DNA of 64,000 nt from Bryum argenteum (lineage: Eukaryota; Streptophyta; Bryopsida; Bryales; Bryaceae), in assembly GCA_037043015.1 (NCBI GenBank), contig CM073327.1, positions 15,110,727 through 15,174,726 of the forward strand, written 5' to 3'. This document shows, one piece after another, positions 1 through 11,684 of this stretch (positions are counted from its first letter, which is position 1; every line of letters starts with the position of its first letter). The notes beneath the pieces were generated by a model. It made no database searches, was not told the origin of the DNA, and was given only the letters and a program-made list of their open reading frames with translations. A program made the position numbers and the translations under genes.

Positions 1-870
1 CGGATCGCGGAACCCGGTTGGTCTCAAAGTTAAAAATCTCTATTTGAGATATTGAAGGTGGATATCAAGCTTTCTTCGGCATTTCATCCTCAAACCGACG
101 GACGACGGGCGGAACGGGTGAATCAGTATTGGAAGCGATGATCTACGTTGCACCATCAACTATCGCCAGCGATTGGATCGGTATCTACCGCTTGCGAGGT
201 TCGCCTACAAACAACACTATTAAATGCGTCGATCCAACAAACACCATTCTTCGCCAACTACGGATACCACCCGAAGCTTGATTTATGGAATTTAGTGGCC
301 AATAACAACCCAAAGAAATGAAAGATTTTGCGAAGCGGCTATCGGAACTTGGAACGCCGAGAGACTTCAATGCAACCTGCCCAAGTTGTCTGGCGTCCAT
401 GAGATAAATTTCGAATGAGGCATCTACTTTCAAGATCGGAGATAAAGTATGGGCTCTTCTTGACGGAATATCAAGACCAAGCGGCCGTGTGATAAGTTGG
501 ACTATCGAAGATTGGGACCATTTGCCATCCGTAAACAAATCAATCCAGGTGGCGTATCGGTTGGAGTTACGAAGCTACTACTATGAAGGTACATCCAGGT
601 CTTCCACGTGTCTTTTTTGGAACCTTATCAAGTCGACTTTTCCGGGAAGAGTGCGAGGGCCGCCACCTAAGTATCGAAATTGAGAACCACGAGGAATATG
701 AGGTGGATAAGGTCTTGGATTCACGGCGCAGGGGGAAACTTGGAGTATTTTGTGCGTTGGAGCGGATCGACATCAATGAAAGAACGTGGGAACATGCCGA
801 AAATCTTGTAAATGCGCTTTGGAAAAGATGCAGGAATTTCATCAACGATATCCTCATAAACCTAAGCCTT
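1..870 (+). pseudogene. Ty3/gypsy integrase C-terminus and chromodomain, frameshifted
   Basis: In its element this polypeptide would insert the cDNA, and the chromodomain would guide insertion to marked chromatin. Translation shows SAFHPQTDG at about 76-102, the hallmark after the second catalytic Asp, then after a frame change QQTPFFANYGYHPKLDLW at about 236-292. The chromodomain starts near 678 (IENHEEYEVDKVLDSR) and continues in another frame (EYFVRWSG near 743), then returns to ERTWEHAENL near 778. At least three frame changes are needed, so this is a pseudogene. The upstream catalytic residues lie outside the window. Any intact-looking ORF here is a by-product of the shifted frames. Confidence 0.85.
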
Positions 871-1397
871 TCCGACGATAACTTTCCACGACGCTGGCCA
901 CTCGGGAGAATAAAAGGGGAGAGTGAACACAACCTTGATTCACATTTGATTTACATATTTTGTTAGATAGAATTTCTCTATAGTCATAGTTTGGTTTTTA
1001 GTCATGGATAGTCGAGATAGATAGCATACTGGGTTATGTCATCTCAACCAACCAACTCTCGAAGGCGACCTGGAGATGAAGATCCGCCTCGCCACAACGC
1101 CGACGGAGGATTCCGAGCAATCAATCGGCGGTGATTGTATTTGAGGTCGAGCCCGCTTTCAATGGTGCAGTCGAGGAAGGTGTGTTTGCGGGGACAATTC
1201 CATAACGAAGATCTGAGTTCGTTCACGCTTGGTCGAGAAGTGGAAGGCGTCGGCCACTATCGTTGGCTTCAAGGACCGATGAACCACTTGCGCCGTGAAC
1301 AACAATTGGAGTTTATTGCGGATGTCATGCGGCAGATTTTCATTTTCTGCGTTGGTATTGACTAACAACAACGTTAACTACCGGAGACCTCGAAGCT

Positions 1398-1408
1398 AGA
1401 AGGGGAGG
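1398..1408 (+). other. Polypurine tract of the chromovirus
   Basis: The run AGAAGGGGAGG directly abuts TGATGTCGGGACA, which looks like an LTR start. This is the expected plus-strand primer site at the 3' end of an LTR element, and its position after the chromodomain fits. Confidence 0.75.
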
Positions 1409-1880
1409 TGATGTCGGGACATACACAAGAAGTTTCTAGAAGGTTCTTCTAAAATATTCTCTGAAGATTCCCTAAAATATTCCTCGAAGATTCCTTGAAG
1501 ATTCCCTGTGTCACGGCCACGTCTTAGGTAGACAACTTAGGAAGGTTAGAAGGTTAGAAGCTTCCGGAAACTTCGGAAGTTCCCCAAGTCTCCGGAAGTT
1601 TTTGGAAGGTCCTTGAAGTTTCCGGAAGGCCCCAGGAAGCTCCCGGAAGGTCTTGGAAGTTCTTGGAAGGTTAGAAGGTCCTAGGTTGAGGAAGGTTACG
1701 GAGAACCTTCTTCTTAGCTAGTATATATAGGAGTCGGTGAGAGGGCAACCTCGGTCTCGACAACGCATCTCTTGGAGCTCTAGCTCATCTCTCTTGTTGT
1801 TGTTCGTGTCTTTTTATTGTTAATTAAAGCTCCTGCATCGATTCTTGTTAGTTTCCATATTCTTATCATAAATACATTTC
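1409..1880 (+). repeat. Probable 3' LTR of the chromovirus
   Basis: The region starts TGATGTCGGG right after the polypurine tract. It contains a dense GGAAG/CTTCC-rich stretch (about 1430-1700) built of imperfect short repeats such as TTCCGGAAG, then a TATA box (TATATATA at 1722-1729) and a likely transcript start region. The 3' boundary is a guess: no partner LTR is in the window. Confidence 0.6.
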
Positions 1881-2762
1881 CGTGTCGCAGCACGACGAGC
1901 AGACAAAATGTTGACAATGTGAGGACAGATGACATCCGCTCCAATGTAGGTCAAGCTCAAGTCGAAGTGTCATTACCAATGCATCTTTGTACATTTCCTT
2001 CATCAAATAAGAATATCTCGTTCTTTAATTGAAGCTTGTACCGATATGTTTTCTAGTACGAGTCATATGCATTAGTATTAGTCTACTTCTCAGATTATTC
2101 TGAATTAATAATAATAGACTTCTGTCTTTAATAATGCTAAAAGAGTCTATTGCTATTTTTCATTATTAAATGTTAAATGTGGCTAACGTCATGCTGCAGA
2201 GTATACATGTAGCTTCTATGCGCAGTAGGCTATGCCTTTCTACACACGATTTTGGAACCTTGTACTGCTAGTTGTCACTGAAGTGCGTTAGACATTTTTT
2301 AAATCGAGAAATGTGTTTCATTTACAGTATTGTATTTTGTGATATCTTTAAAGCTCTTAAGCTTAGGGATGTTATAGGTCGTGAAGCAGATAGTGTAATA
2401 CAAACTGTTCATGTGCAAACGCGGCCCAAACTTGCGGATGTCGGATGGAATCTTAACAACTAAGATGAGGTATTTGTATATCTACCAAGTTACTATATAT
2501 AATGTGTTGTAAGCAAGATTATATAATTTCTCGAGAATATCATTAATTCTGTAAGAAATGTCTCAGCAAGGTACAAGTATGAGATTTTCCTGCTCATCGT
2601 GTAAACATATGGATTCAGGTGACTTGCATGACATCAGAAAGCAACGACTTATATTTTTATGACTTAGCAAACCATTCTCGATTTCCAAGTTAAGTAGACA
2701 TTTGACATACTTTAAAAAGAAAATTATGCTGATCGTCTCAATATCATTGTTCTAGTACATGG
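1881..2762. other. AT-rich stretch without an assigned gene
   Basis: No family recognised. A 63-codon ORF at 2272-2463 (+) and a short ATG-led frame near 2559 with a CSSC pair could be exons of the WD40-like gene downstream, but I find no matching splice phases, so I do not annotate them. Confidence 0.4.
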
Positions 2763-3086
2763 TCTCTTTCTTTATCTAATCAGATTTCCGAGTACTGTTA
2801 TTTTTTGCCAAACACTGTGTTACAATCCAATGATTGAAGCACAATAATTTCGTGGTCTTCGTGATCTGTCCTATTCTACAAGTGACAAAGACCGGTATAT
2901 CTTTGTGCCTATTTAATTTCATTATCTTTCTCTATCTCGTCAAATTCTTGAGTACTGTTATTTTTTGTCAGACACTGTGTTACAATCCAACGACTGAAGA
3001 AGAAGAATCTTGTGGTCTTCGTGATCTGTTTTTTTGTACGAGTGACAAAGATTGTGATATCTTTGTACCTATTGAATTTCAGTTAG
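2763..3086 (+). repeat. Tandem duplication of an exon, period 160 bp
   Basis: Two copies about 160 bp long lie head to tail (about 2763-2922 and 2925-3086). The shared landmark AGTACTGTTATTTTTTG occurs at 2791 and 2951. The second copy contains the open exon of the WD40-like gene. The first copy has stop codons in the corresponding frame, so it is a dead exon duplicate. Confidence 0.8.
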
Positions 3087-3428
3087 GTGTAGGTTTTAGA
3101 ATTCCAATAATTCAAATTTTGTTTCTTTTTGTAATTATTCAAAGTAGTTGCTTGTGGAACCGACCGAATTGTCCACATTTGGGATCAACGGATTGGTAAA
3201 TTACCAAGACTGTCTCATTATGCACTCAGAGGCGAAGGAGATTTCACCTCTCTCTACTTGTTGGGAGATAATCATGTAAGGGAATCATCTATTTCCTTAT
3301 TACAGAATAATTTTTAGACTCATAGTATTTTCTGAGGTTTTCTTTGATTGGAAATACCGCTCATCTTTTGTGTTTCAAGTGTGAATGTGCAGCTCGTTGT
3401 TGCAGAAAATGACAATGGTTGTATCTAA
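2972..3428 (+). CDS. WD40-like protein, last three exons (partial)
   Basis: Three exons fit together in phase: 2972-3086, 3145-3275 and 3393-3428 (stop TAA 3426-3428). Each has consensus sites: TTTTTTGTCAG before exon one, GTGTAG after it, a pyrimidine-rich acceptor at 3144, a GTAAGG donor at 3276 and TGTGCAG at 3392. The join restores VVACGTDRIVHIWDQR, a typical WD40 strand pair ending in WD, and the protein ends soon after. WD40 repeats are protein-binding propellers. Only one repeat is visible, and the upstream exons are not found. The first intron is 58 bp, short for a plant. The specific protein is not recognised, and it could be a gene remnant. Confidence 0.55.
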
Positions 3429-3578
3429 CTCTAGGATTTCGTGTCTCAGGGGAGGTATTTTGTCCTGAATTAAAACCTGTCAATATAGCTACACTTCTTT
3501 AGGGGATTGACAACTTTATAGTAAAATGCTACAATTTTAATTTTTATATTTATTATTAACATATACTTAAACTTTAAA

Positions 3579-3581
<3 letters not shown>

Positions 3582-3622
<41 letters not shown>
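3582..3622. repeat. (TA)n microsatellite
   Basis: About 20 uninterrupted TA dinucleotides. Confidence 0.95.
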
Positions 3623-3623
<1 letters not shown>

Positions 3624-3842
3624 CAGTTAAATTTTGCAGTCTTCCTGTACCATTGATACAGTTCCCGTTCATTCCATTTATTTCAATCATTTGGATAAAT
3701 TTAACTTGAGATTCCATCTTCATAATGTATGGTACGTAATATCATTCTTTGTGGATTTTTGATTATGACCATGTTCCTTAATGCTAACCAGTAAACTTTA
3801 ATTGTGTTGAAATTCATTTGTGATATGTGAAATACAGGTCCA

Positions 3843-4060
3843 GTGCTCTAGGCACCACAAGCCTTGGCATGGTGGTTAGGGCTTAGGCTCCAATGAGAAG
3901 GTCTTGGGTTCTAATCCTCATAACGGCATGGTGCTCAACACTACAGTCCACCCAACTATGGTGAAAAGTCCTTGGACCTTGTTGTATGGGTACCTGTAAA
4001 GCTTTTTCCAAGAGTTTGATACAAATTCCAAGGACAGTAGATATGACAGATCTTAGTTTG
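3843..4060 (+). mobile_element. tRNA-derived SINE, diverged copy
   Basis: This is homologous, in opposite orientation, to the complete SINE at 40635-41003. It begins near AGGCACCACAAGCCTTGG. It carries an A-box-like TGGCATGGTGG and a B-box-like GGGTTCTAATCC about 40 bp later, the two internal promoter elements of RNA polymerase III genes. The conserved body runs to GTATGGGTACCT. Beyond that the two copies diverge, and I see no target duplication. Confidence 0.65.
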
Positions 4061-5695
4061 GAGAGTCTGAATCGGTCATAAGTATGCGACTATGGTCACT
4101 AAATAGAATGTAAGTCAATAATAAATTAATAATGCAAAATTAAGGATTCGATTACTTTTTTTATTCAATGTACAATTTTTTTCGTAAATCAAGACTCATC
4201 GCAATACTCTCAAGTTTAATGGTAATGCATATAATATGTTCTTGTAACATTCAACACTTCAAACTATATTAATAATTTCTACAATTTAATATTTACAATT
4301 CTTCACTAACACATGCATTGTATATAATTCTAATTTTATACTAATCAATACTTGATTCTTCATCAAGTGTTACTTAACAATGTTACACTTGTTGTTATAA
4401 CAACAATTGTTTCAATTCCATCTTTCTCAATACTTCATATTCAAAGTCAAATTTAATCACACTTTCACGAGTGCGGGATACACGTTCTCTTGTATGTGTT
4501 GAAAACACAAGTGAGCTTCTTTCTCCTACTCGTATCTCTAAATTTTGTATTCACAACTTTTGATTTTACTGATGACGGTTTATTTGCTAGTTCTCCACTT
4601 AATTCCCCTTCTAATCTTATTTTAGAGTTCCATTTACACTTAGAAAGGAAAATAAAAGGTAATGCAAGCATTTACTACAGGAAATGTTAAAATTATGTTC
4701 AAAGTTCAAAGAAATATATAGTACATAGCCCCGTCTTCTATGCGTTTGCGTCCATGCAAAGATGAACATATAGAATTATTAGAACCATCTAATGACAACG
4801 ATTATCGTTAGGATATCCTCCGGTCCTCCTATCCATGTGCTCCAACGCCCTGCTAATCGTTGCGTTCGTCGCGCTATCCAGCGTCGTTGAGTTGTCGCGG
4901 CGCCGTTGCTGAACAAAACGGTCTATAGACTTCATCATGAACTTGCTAAATTCATTTATCATGATAAGATGTGCACCAATGATAAAATGAGTCAAACACA
5001 TATCCGTCAAAAGTCGGTTAACTCGAATACACTGGTACCCAAGTTTGAGAGTAAGCTAAAACTCTGAGTGGTCAACTGTAGGAGGGATAATTCTATCATT
5101 ACGTACATTTACACTAATTTAGATTTTAAAATCAAGATATCACTTTACAAGAATGTTGCAAAAAATGACAGCTGGATCTGACATATATAGCAAACTGGAT
5201 CTTGGCAATGTCGGTGTCGGGTCCAAAAGTCACGGTGTGTATCAACAGTTATTCCTACTCTCCATACTGCTAACGTCATGAACTCATGACCAACATTTCA
5301 TAATTAAGAGCCATAGAAGATTGTTCGAATGCAAACATATAATTGATGAACACAAAGCACTCTCCATGGTTTGTCGGCTTTGTCAATTTTCCAAAGATTT
5401 TCATTTTCAACAGTCATTCCTACTCCAAAAATACTGATCATTTCGTCTGCTGCAAGCTTCCTGTGAGCGTTAGGGTATATCCCATTAGTCATCCCAGCAA
5501 TTTGCAAGAGTCTACTGATGTCTATGTTGGTAATTGTGAGCCATTGAAACAACTCAATCAATCAAGTTACTTAATTTTTTCAATGTATTGTAAGTGCTAA
5601 CTTTCTAAGCTATAATTTATTTTTTTAATCATTGTATTGGTTGACTCGAACTAATGTAGAAGTTCTTCAGTATATTAGGGTATTTTGCGAAGTAA
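4061..5695. other. AT-rich intergenic stretch
   Basis: No gene supported. The overlapping ORFs at 5304-5600 on both strands show no known domain. A segment at 5541-5600 is repeated at 6152-6205 with a few changes (GAGCC, ACAACTCAATCAATCAAGT, and a shared TATTGTAAGTG). Confidence 0.4.
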
Positions 5696-5699
5696 AGAT

Positions 5700-5880
5700 C
5701 ATCCCGTAGCGCTCTTGGTTAATTGACATAGCCGGTCGAACGACGTGCGTTCGAACCCAGCAGTTGGTAGGCTATTTTCAGTGAGCTAGTGGTTAAGCAA
5801 GAATTTAACCGATTGACCCGGAATATATATAAATATATATAAACTATCCCAAACCGATATTCCGGGGAGGTTATAATACT
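5700..5880 (+). mobile_element. tRNA-derived SINE-like sequence, second type
   Basis: A-box-like TAGCGCTCTTGGTTAATTG (from 5707) is followed about 30 bp later by GCGTTCGAACCC (5747-5758), which matches a B box closely. An AT-rich ATATATATAAATATATATAA stretch and a T-rich tail follow. The body differs from the other SINE family here. No clear target duplication was found, so this could also be an isolated tRNA pseudogene. Confidence 0.45.
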
Positions 5881-6927
5881 TACTTTTATTTTTTAAATTT
5901 TTTTTCCATTTTAATTATCTTTCTTATAGATTGCTAACTAGATACTCTTTTTCTAAGCCAAATCCATTTGCGCAAGGAGTTTTAGTTCTTTTACTCAGCC
6001 TCTATTTATTTTTTCCCGTACTAATATTAACATTCTTAACTATTAGTATAAACCGTATGCCAGTAATATTTTAAAGTGTTGTATTAAGAGATTTAAATTT
6101 TTTTTTACTTGTTTCACAAGTAATCCTAGATGGTGCGCTATGTGTGAGCCGTTATAACAGCTCAATTAATCAAGTTACTTAATTTTCTCAATATATTGTA
6201 AGTGTTATGGTAAAATTAAGTCATTTTCATAGCTTGTAGCCTAATAAGCAATTATTACTACAAAATAGTGACTTATTTGATTTTAGAAGCTCTTAATTTT
6301 GTCACTAAGGCCATTTAAGAGAGACATACTAATTTATGTACTTAGTACTTGGAATAAACCACTTATTAGTCATGTACTAATTTTTGACATGTAGTAGATA
6401 GACATTCTAATTTCTAATTTTCAATATTTAATAGATAGTCATTCAAATTCCTACTTGCAAAATTTAGTAAGAAGCCATGCTAGGTTTTAATTGCAATATT
6501 TAATTGCTAATTAACACTAATTTCTAATTGCAAAAGCTAGTAGATAGCGTATACTAATTCTTAATTGCAAAATTGAGTAGATAGTCATACTAATTTTTAA
6601 TCGCAACATTTAAAAGATAGTTCAATTATTCTGGCTACACTATTCAACCTCCGCCCACACTAATTAAATGTTGATCACACTAATTATTAATTTCCTTTGA
6701 TAAGAAGGAATCTTGAATCGTTCATCAACTCTCTTATTGAGTTGAATAATTCTTCTGCGTAGGTATATATAAAAAGAAGAGTGTCTCTTGAATTGACACA
6801 TCTTTTAGTTTCCTTTTATGATCTTAGTTTCTTGTGTCATTTCTGTTTCTTGCAGCTCTCGGTGGTTGTTGTTTCCTCTTCGTGGCTCTCGGTGGTTGCG
6901 CATTCTCGGTGGTTGGCTGGTTGCTGT
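5881..6927. other. AT-rich stretch ending in a short GGTGGTTG minisatellite
   Basis: About 6350-6620 contains loosely repeated phrases of the type TAGATAGTCATACTAATTTCTAATTGCAA, a decayed tandem array. About 6855-6927 has three or four copies of TCTCGGTGGTTG. The repeat resumes at 12107 on the other side of the Copia insertion. No gene seen. Confidence 0.5.
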
Positions 6928-7334
6928 TATTGAGATTCAATAGAGGGAGAGAGAGAATACAACACACTCAAAGCTTACAAGTAGTAGAGCAAAGAATGCT
7001 TGAATGAGATACTCACTCATCCCAAACACTTACTTATATATCTAAGTGAAGGCACTAGGTGCTACAACAAAGATAAGGTTTGAGTGATCAAGATCACTTT
7101 CTTAAAGGATAGACCACTGTGGACCTTCTCTCTCTACATACGATAAGGCTCTAGTGGTCCATCCTTCTCCACACACGATAATCTTTCTTGTGAATGACCC
7201 TCTCTCCATATACGATAAGACTCTATTCATCCAACCTCTCCATATGCGATAAGACTCTATTCATCCAACCCTCTCCACATACTCTAATCAACTTTAGTTA
7301 CCCTTAAGAATTACGAGCAATCTAATCTTCAACA
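6928..7334 (-). repeat. Copia element 1, 3' LTR
   Basis: On the minus strand it runs TGTTGAAGATTAG to GAATCTCAATA. It contains an internal array of the phrase CATACGATAAGACTCTATTC, partly degenerate (about 7130-7270), and a TATATA box near 7034. It pairs with 11702-12106. Clustered differences near 7100-7200 look like small indels and conversions. Confidence 0.93.
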
Positions 7335-7350
7335 CTCCCACTTTCATGTA
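7335..7350 (-). other. Copia element 1, polypurine tract
   Basis: Minus-strand ATGAAAGTGGGAG lies directly before the LTR start TGTTGAAG, as expected for plus-strand priming. Confidence 0.7.
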
Positions 7351-7412
7351 GTAGCTTACTACTTCGCAATCCCATCGCTTTGTTAGCTTCTCGCTCACCC
7401 TAGCAAGCGCCT

Positions 7413-8074
7413 TCACAACACATCCGCCACCATGTCCTCCGTTGGGCAATACCACAAGCTCACCTCTCCATCCTCCAACTTTTCCCGAACGGGTGATGTT
7501 GCACATCTATACGCTTCGTCACGAGTGGTGTTTGGGGTCCTTTTCAAGCGCAATGCACTTTTGGTTGTCACACATGATCCTTGCGGCCTCCGCTTGACAA
7601 ACCCAACATCCTCCAATAGTTGCCGTAGCCACAACGCTCCTTCAAGAAAATGGCTAGTTGCCATGTATCTCCGCCTCCGTAGTAGACACCGCTATCGCGG
7701 GTTGCCTCTTGCAATTCCACGAGATTGCAACATCTCCTACAAAGAAAACATACCCCGTCGTGGACCGGCGCTCATTCACATCACCCGCCCAATCCGCATC
7801 ACAATATCCCTTCAAATGAATTTCCTTACCACCAAGGCACAATTTGTAGTCAATGGTGCCTTTCAAGTACCTCAAAATGCGTTTAACCGCCATCCAATGT
7901 TGAGGACCAGCCTTTGCCATGAATTGGCTCACCACGCCACCGGAAATGCAAGGCCACCAGAGCCACCATTGCATACATCAACAACCCCACCGCAGCCTTG
8001 TATGGAATAGCCTTCATCTCCTCTTCAACCTCCTTAAACTCCTCATCCAAGAGTTTCAACAACGACCCCTTCAC
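7413..8074 (-). pseudogene. Copia element 1, RNase H region
   Basis: RNase H degrades the RNA strand during reverse transcription. The pieces lie in three frames: an RT-RNase H bridge (7883-8074), LKGYCDADWAGDVNERRSTT through VSTTEAE (7654-7974), and a C-terminal piece WYCPTEDMVADVL (7413-7664). The conserved Asp of DADWAG and Glu of TEAE are still present. The frame changes make this non-functional. Confidence 0.85.
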
Positions 8075-8097
8075 ATCAAGTGGAGTCCCAATCGGCT

Positions 8098-8859
8098 TCA
8101 GACTCCTCCACGTTGAAGTCGCTGAAAGACTCTCTCAATGTACTTGCCTTGGCTCATGGTGATGGTGTGTGCGCTTCGATTTCTCTCAAACGCAACACCA
8201 AGGCAAAACTCCAAAGGCCCAAGATCACTCATCTCAAACTCCTTCTCAAGCTTGGCCTTCAACCACCCCAAAACAACATTATCACTAGCCAAGATAATCA
8301 AATCATCCACATAGATGATTACAATCAACAACAACTCTCTTGTTTGCTTCACATACAAGGAGTGATCCGCATGGCTTCTAAAGAAACCTTCTTTGGTGAA
8401 AAACATGTCAATCCTTTGATACCACGCCCTTGGTGATTGCTTGAGCCCATACAACGACTTCTTGAGCTTGCAAACAAGGTGTTGAGTGCCTTCCTCTACA
8501 AAACCAAAGGGCTGGTCCATGTAGATGTCCTCCTCCAACTCACCATTCAAGAACGCTGTCTTGACATCCATTTGGTGAATCTCCAAGTCCATGGCTGCCC
8601 CAATCGCCAACATGCAACGAATGGTGGTAAACTTTGCCACGGGTGCAAAGGTCTCATGGAAATCCACACCTTCCACTTGAGAGAAGCCCCTTGCCACCAA
8701 CCGTGCCTTGTAGCGCACCACGTTGCCTTGTGCATCCCTCTTCGTCCTAAACACCCACTTGCAACCAACACTCTTGCGGCCTTTCGGCAATGGGGCCAAC
8801 TTCCATGTGCCATTGGCCATTAGAGATGCATACTCCTCTTGCATGGCCAACTCCCACAT
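8098..8859 (-). pseudogene. Copia element 1, reverse transcriptase
   Basis: The 253-codon open stretch begins WELAMQEEYASL, the usual N-terminal RT motif, and includes KWVFRTKRDAQG, YKARLVARGFSQ, HQMDVKTAFLNGEL, KSLYGLKQSPRAWY and the catalytic YVDDLIILA. This is most of the fingers and palm of a Copia RT. The frame is lost before the thumb and RNase H. Upstream it overlaps the end of the integrase frame by 40 bp in a different phase. Confidence 0.9.
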
Positions 8860-9728
8860 TCACAAGTAGAATCCTCCTCAAATACCACATCACGACATTT
8901 GAGGATCTTCTTGGTCTCCAAACACATCAACCTATAAGCCTTGGTTCCTTCACAATAACCAAGAAACACACACTTTGTGCCCTTTGCATCAAGTTTAGTC
9001 CTCTTCTCATCCGGCACCTTTGCATAAGCAACACACCCAAACACACGCATGTGTGTCACAAAAGGCTTCTTACCACTCCATGCCTCTTCGGGTGTCTTAC
9101 CAACAAGTGCACTAGTTGGACACCTATTGCGTGTGTACACCGCCGTAACCACCGCTTCCGCCCAAAGGTTCTTGTTGAGGTTTTGATGGTGTAGCATGCT
9201 CCTTGCCATCTCCACAATGGTGCGATTTGCTTTCTCCGCCACTCCATTTTGTTGTGGTGTGTATGGTGTTAATAGTTGTCTCTCAATGCCACGAGTTTGC
9301 AAGAAGCGTTCAAAGGCCTTGGAAGTGAACTCCCCTCCATTGTCGGACTGAAATGCCTTGATCTTGTGCTCCGATTGCTTCTCCACAAGGGCCTTGAACT
9401 CCGCAAACTTGGCAAACACTTCTCCCTTGGACTTCAACACATACACCCACACCTTCCTAGAGAAGTCATCAATAAAAGTGACAAAATACAAGCAACCGCC
9501 CATGGAAATGGTCTTAAATGGACCACACACATCCGAGTGGACTAACTCCAAAGGCTTGCTTGCACGTTGACCTCCCTCACTTGGAAATGGAGTCCTTGAG
9601 AGCTTGCCTTCAATGCATCCCTCACAAATCGCCGAATTCGAAGCTCCATCCTTGATTTGCATGCCATTCACCATGCTTTGAAGTGCCTTGAGACTCTTCA
9701 CATTCAAATGCCCAAAGCGTCTATGCAT
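8820..9728 (-). pseudogene. Copia element 1, integrase
   Basis: It opens HRRFGHLNVKSLKAL with the HHCC zinc region (CEGCIEGK). The core shows D in LVHSDVCGPF, the second D in FQSDNGGEFTSKAF and E in QQNGVAEKANRTIV, so all three catalytic acids are visible. The frame then runs VFLGYCEGTKAYR to VVFEEDSTCE and stops abruptly at the RT junction. The usual Ser/Pro-rich linker of 100 or more residues is absent, which indicates an internal deletion. Confidence 0.9.
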
Positions 9729-11008
9729 AGCTCCAAAGGGGCTAATTGTGGCATTTGGTGTGCCACATTGGCCATTTCATGCATTGAGAAGGGCATTTCA
9801 TATAAACTCCCTACTCTTGGCAATCTAGCAATCACCTTTCTATTGGCATCTCTCACAATGCATGCATCATCATCAAACTCCACTTTTAAACCGTTAAGAG
9901 CAAGTTTTACCACGGAAATCAAGTTCCTCTTGAACTTGGGGATGTGGAGCACCTCCTTCATGTTGATCTTGTGCTTCACTCCCATTACCATCACCTCCTC
10001 AACAATAGTGCCAACACCAACCGCATGCACAATGCTATCATCTCCCAAGTGCACATTTCGTGGTGGTGATATTACCTCATATGTTTGGAACGATGCCCTA
10101 TGCGGTGACATGTGCTTGGTTGCGCCCGAATCCATGATCCACTTGGCCATGGTCTTCTCATCTCCATCGTTGATTGCAAAGGCATGTTCTACCTCCATCT
10201 CCTCTTTGCTTGCAACAACGGCGCTTAGAAACGCGAAATCCCCCTCGTTGTCGTTGTTGCTTGCAACATTAGCACTCTCCTTCTCATTCTTGTTGTTTCG
10301 AAAGCAATACCTTGCAATGTGGCCCGGTTTGCCACAATTGTAGCACATTCTTGGGCCATTTTGCATCCTCCCTTTGTTTTGGGCCGCCACCAACGCTACC
10401 TCACCACTTGGAGCACCCTTCTCCTTCCTCTTGGACACTTCATGCATCAACCTTGACACAACAAACTCCATCTTAAGGTCAGCAAGTTTTAAGGTCTCCA
10501 ATGCCGTGATCAAACTCTCAAATGAAAGTGGCAAGCTATCAAACAATGTCATGACAATGTCATCCTCCCTCATGGGCACATCCAAACATGCGAGTTGATC
10601 CGCAAGTGTCTTGATGTTGTTGATGTGCTCCAACAAGTCCGCCCCTTCCTCCATCTTGATTGTGAAGAACTTGCGCCTCAAATAGAGTATGTTGGACAAG
10701 CTTCTTGTCTCGTGGATGTTACAAAGCACGCTCCATGCTTCCGCCGGACCCTTGCAACTCTTGATGTGCGCAAGTTGCGCATCCACCAAGTTGAGCCCAA
10801 TCATGGACATCGCTTTGCGCACCCTCCTTTGGTAGTCCTTCTTGTCCTTCTCACTTGCTTCGGATGGTGGAGCCTCCTCCGTGCCTTCAACAATCTCCCA
10901 CAAGTCCATCGAAGAAAGTGCCAAGTTCATCTTGAACTTCCACAAGTTGAAGTTGGTGCCATTGAACCTTTCAAGTACTCTAACACTCTCACCTTCCAAA
11001 GAAGCCAT
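9704..11008 (-). pseudogene. Copia element 1, gag and protease
   Basis: The 434-codon ORF starts MASLEGESVRVLERFNGTNF, a Copia gag start. It has the UBN2-type capsid region and a zinc knuckle CYNCGKPGHIARYC (CX2CX4HX4C) that binds the element RNA. The aspartic protease motif WIMDSGATKHMS follows. The ORF loses frame just before the integrase HRRFGHL motif, overlapping it by about 25 bp, so the polyprotein is split there. Gag itself appears open from start to frameshift. Confidence 0.9.
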
Positions 11009-11684
11009 GACAAAGCTCCAATGTTTCCCTTACAACACTCAAACAAGCAAGATACACTTGTTCCTATTCAAATCGGATCCCCTTCAAGCTAATTGACCTC
11101 TAAATAGAATATCTAGATCTCTTCTACACACACAAGGTGTGGTTGCACTTCAAAGTACTCAAATCAACCCTCAATGCATGCAAATGAGCACTTGTGCACT
11201 CTCTACACTAGATCAACTCTCAAACTATGTCAACAAAGCTTGTAGATCCACAAATTACTCAAATCTAAGCTTAGGAGTCTCAAAGCACCTACTTTTGCAC
11301 CTCAAATGCTAAAATCAGCCCTCTCAACTCCAAGTGCACTCAAGTAAACATTACAACAAACACTCCTAAGCTCAAAACACTCCAAACAATGGATTGAGAG
11401 CCCTTAATGCAAAGAAGCACCTACAATGTGCAAGGAGGACTCAAACAACAAGCATACAATCTTACAAGTGTTTGAGTCACCTCCAACACCTCCAAATTGC
11501 TTCTATTGCCTCCAATGCTCCAAATCTCCTTCAAAATGGTTGCAACCACCTCCAAATGACTCCAAGTGCACCTCCAAATCTCCAAGAAACTCCAAGTAGT
11601 GCAAATGAGCCCCACATGTGCATGCAACACCTCCTTGACCTCTCCAAGCCTCCAAAAGTACTCAAACTCAACCTCACTACAAGA
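11009..11684 (-). other. Copia element 1, leader between 5' LTR and gag
   Basis: About 680 bp of low-complexity sequence with many CTCAAA and CTCCAA phrases. Short ORFs here show no domain. It probably forms the untranslated leader and packaging region. Confidence 0.5.

Larger units (their letters stand above)
1..1880 (+). mobile_element. Ty3/gypsy chromovirus, 3' part, decayed
   Basis: This is the 3' portion of a Ty3/gypsy LTR retrotransposon, cut by the window edge. In order it shows the end of the integrase core, a chromodomain, about 520 bp of unassigned sequence (880-1397), a polypurine tract and the start of an LTR. The chromodomain after integrase places it among the chromoviruses. 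The reading frame is broken several times, so it is not autonomous. The right end is uncertain because the second LTR is absent and no target duplication can be checked. Confidence 0.8.

Noticed and set aside
5707-5758. Functional tRNA gene
   Set aside because: A and B boxes are present, but I could not pair an acceptor stem or anticodon arm, so a SINE-like origin is preferred.
7432-8010. 192-codon plus ORF and other plus ORFs at 8080-11092
   Set aside because: Antisense shadows of the Copia element 1 polyprotein, whose minus frames carry real domain motifs.
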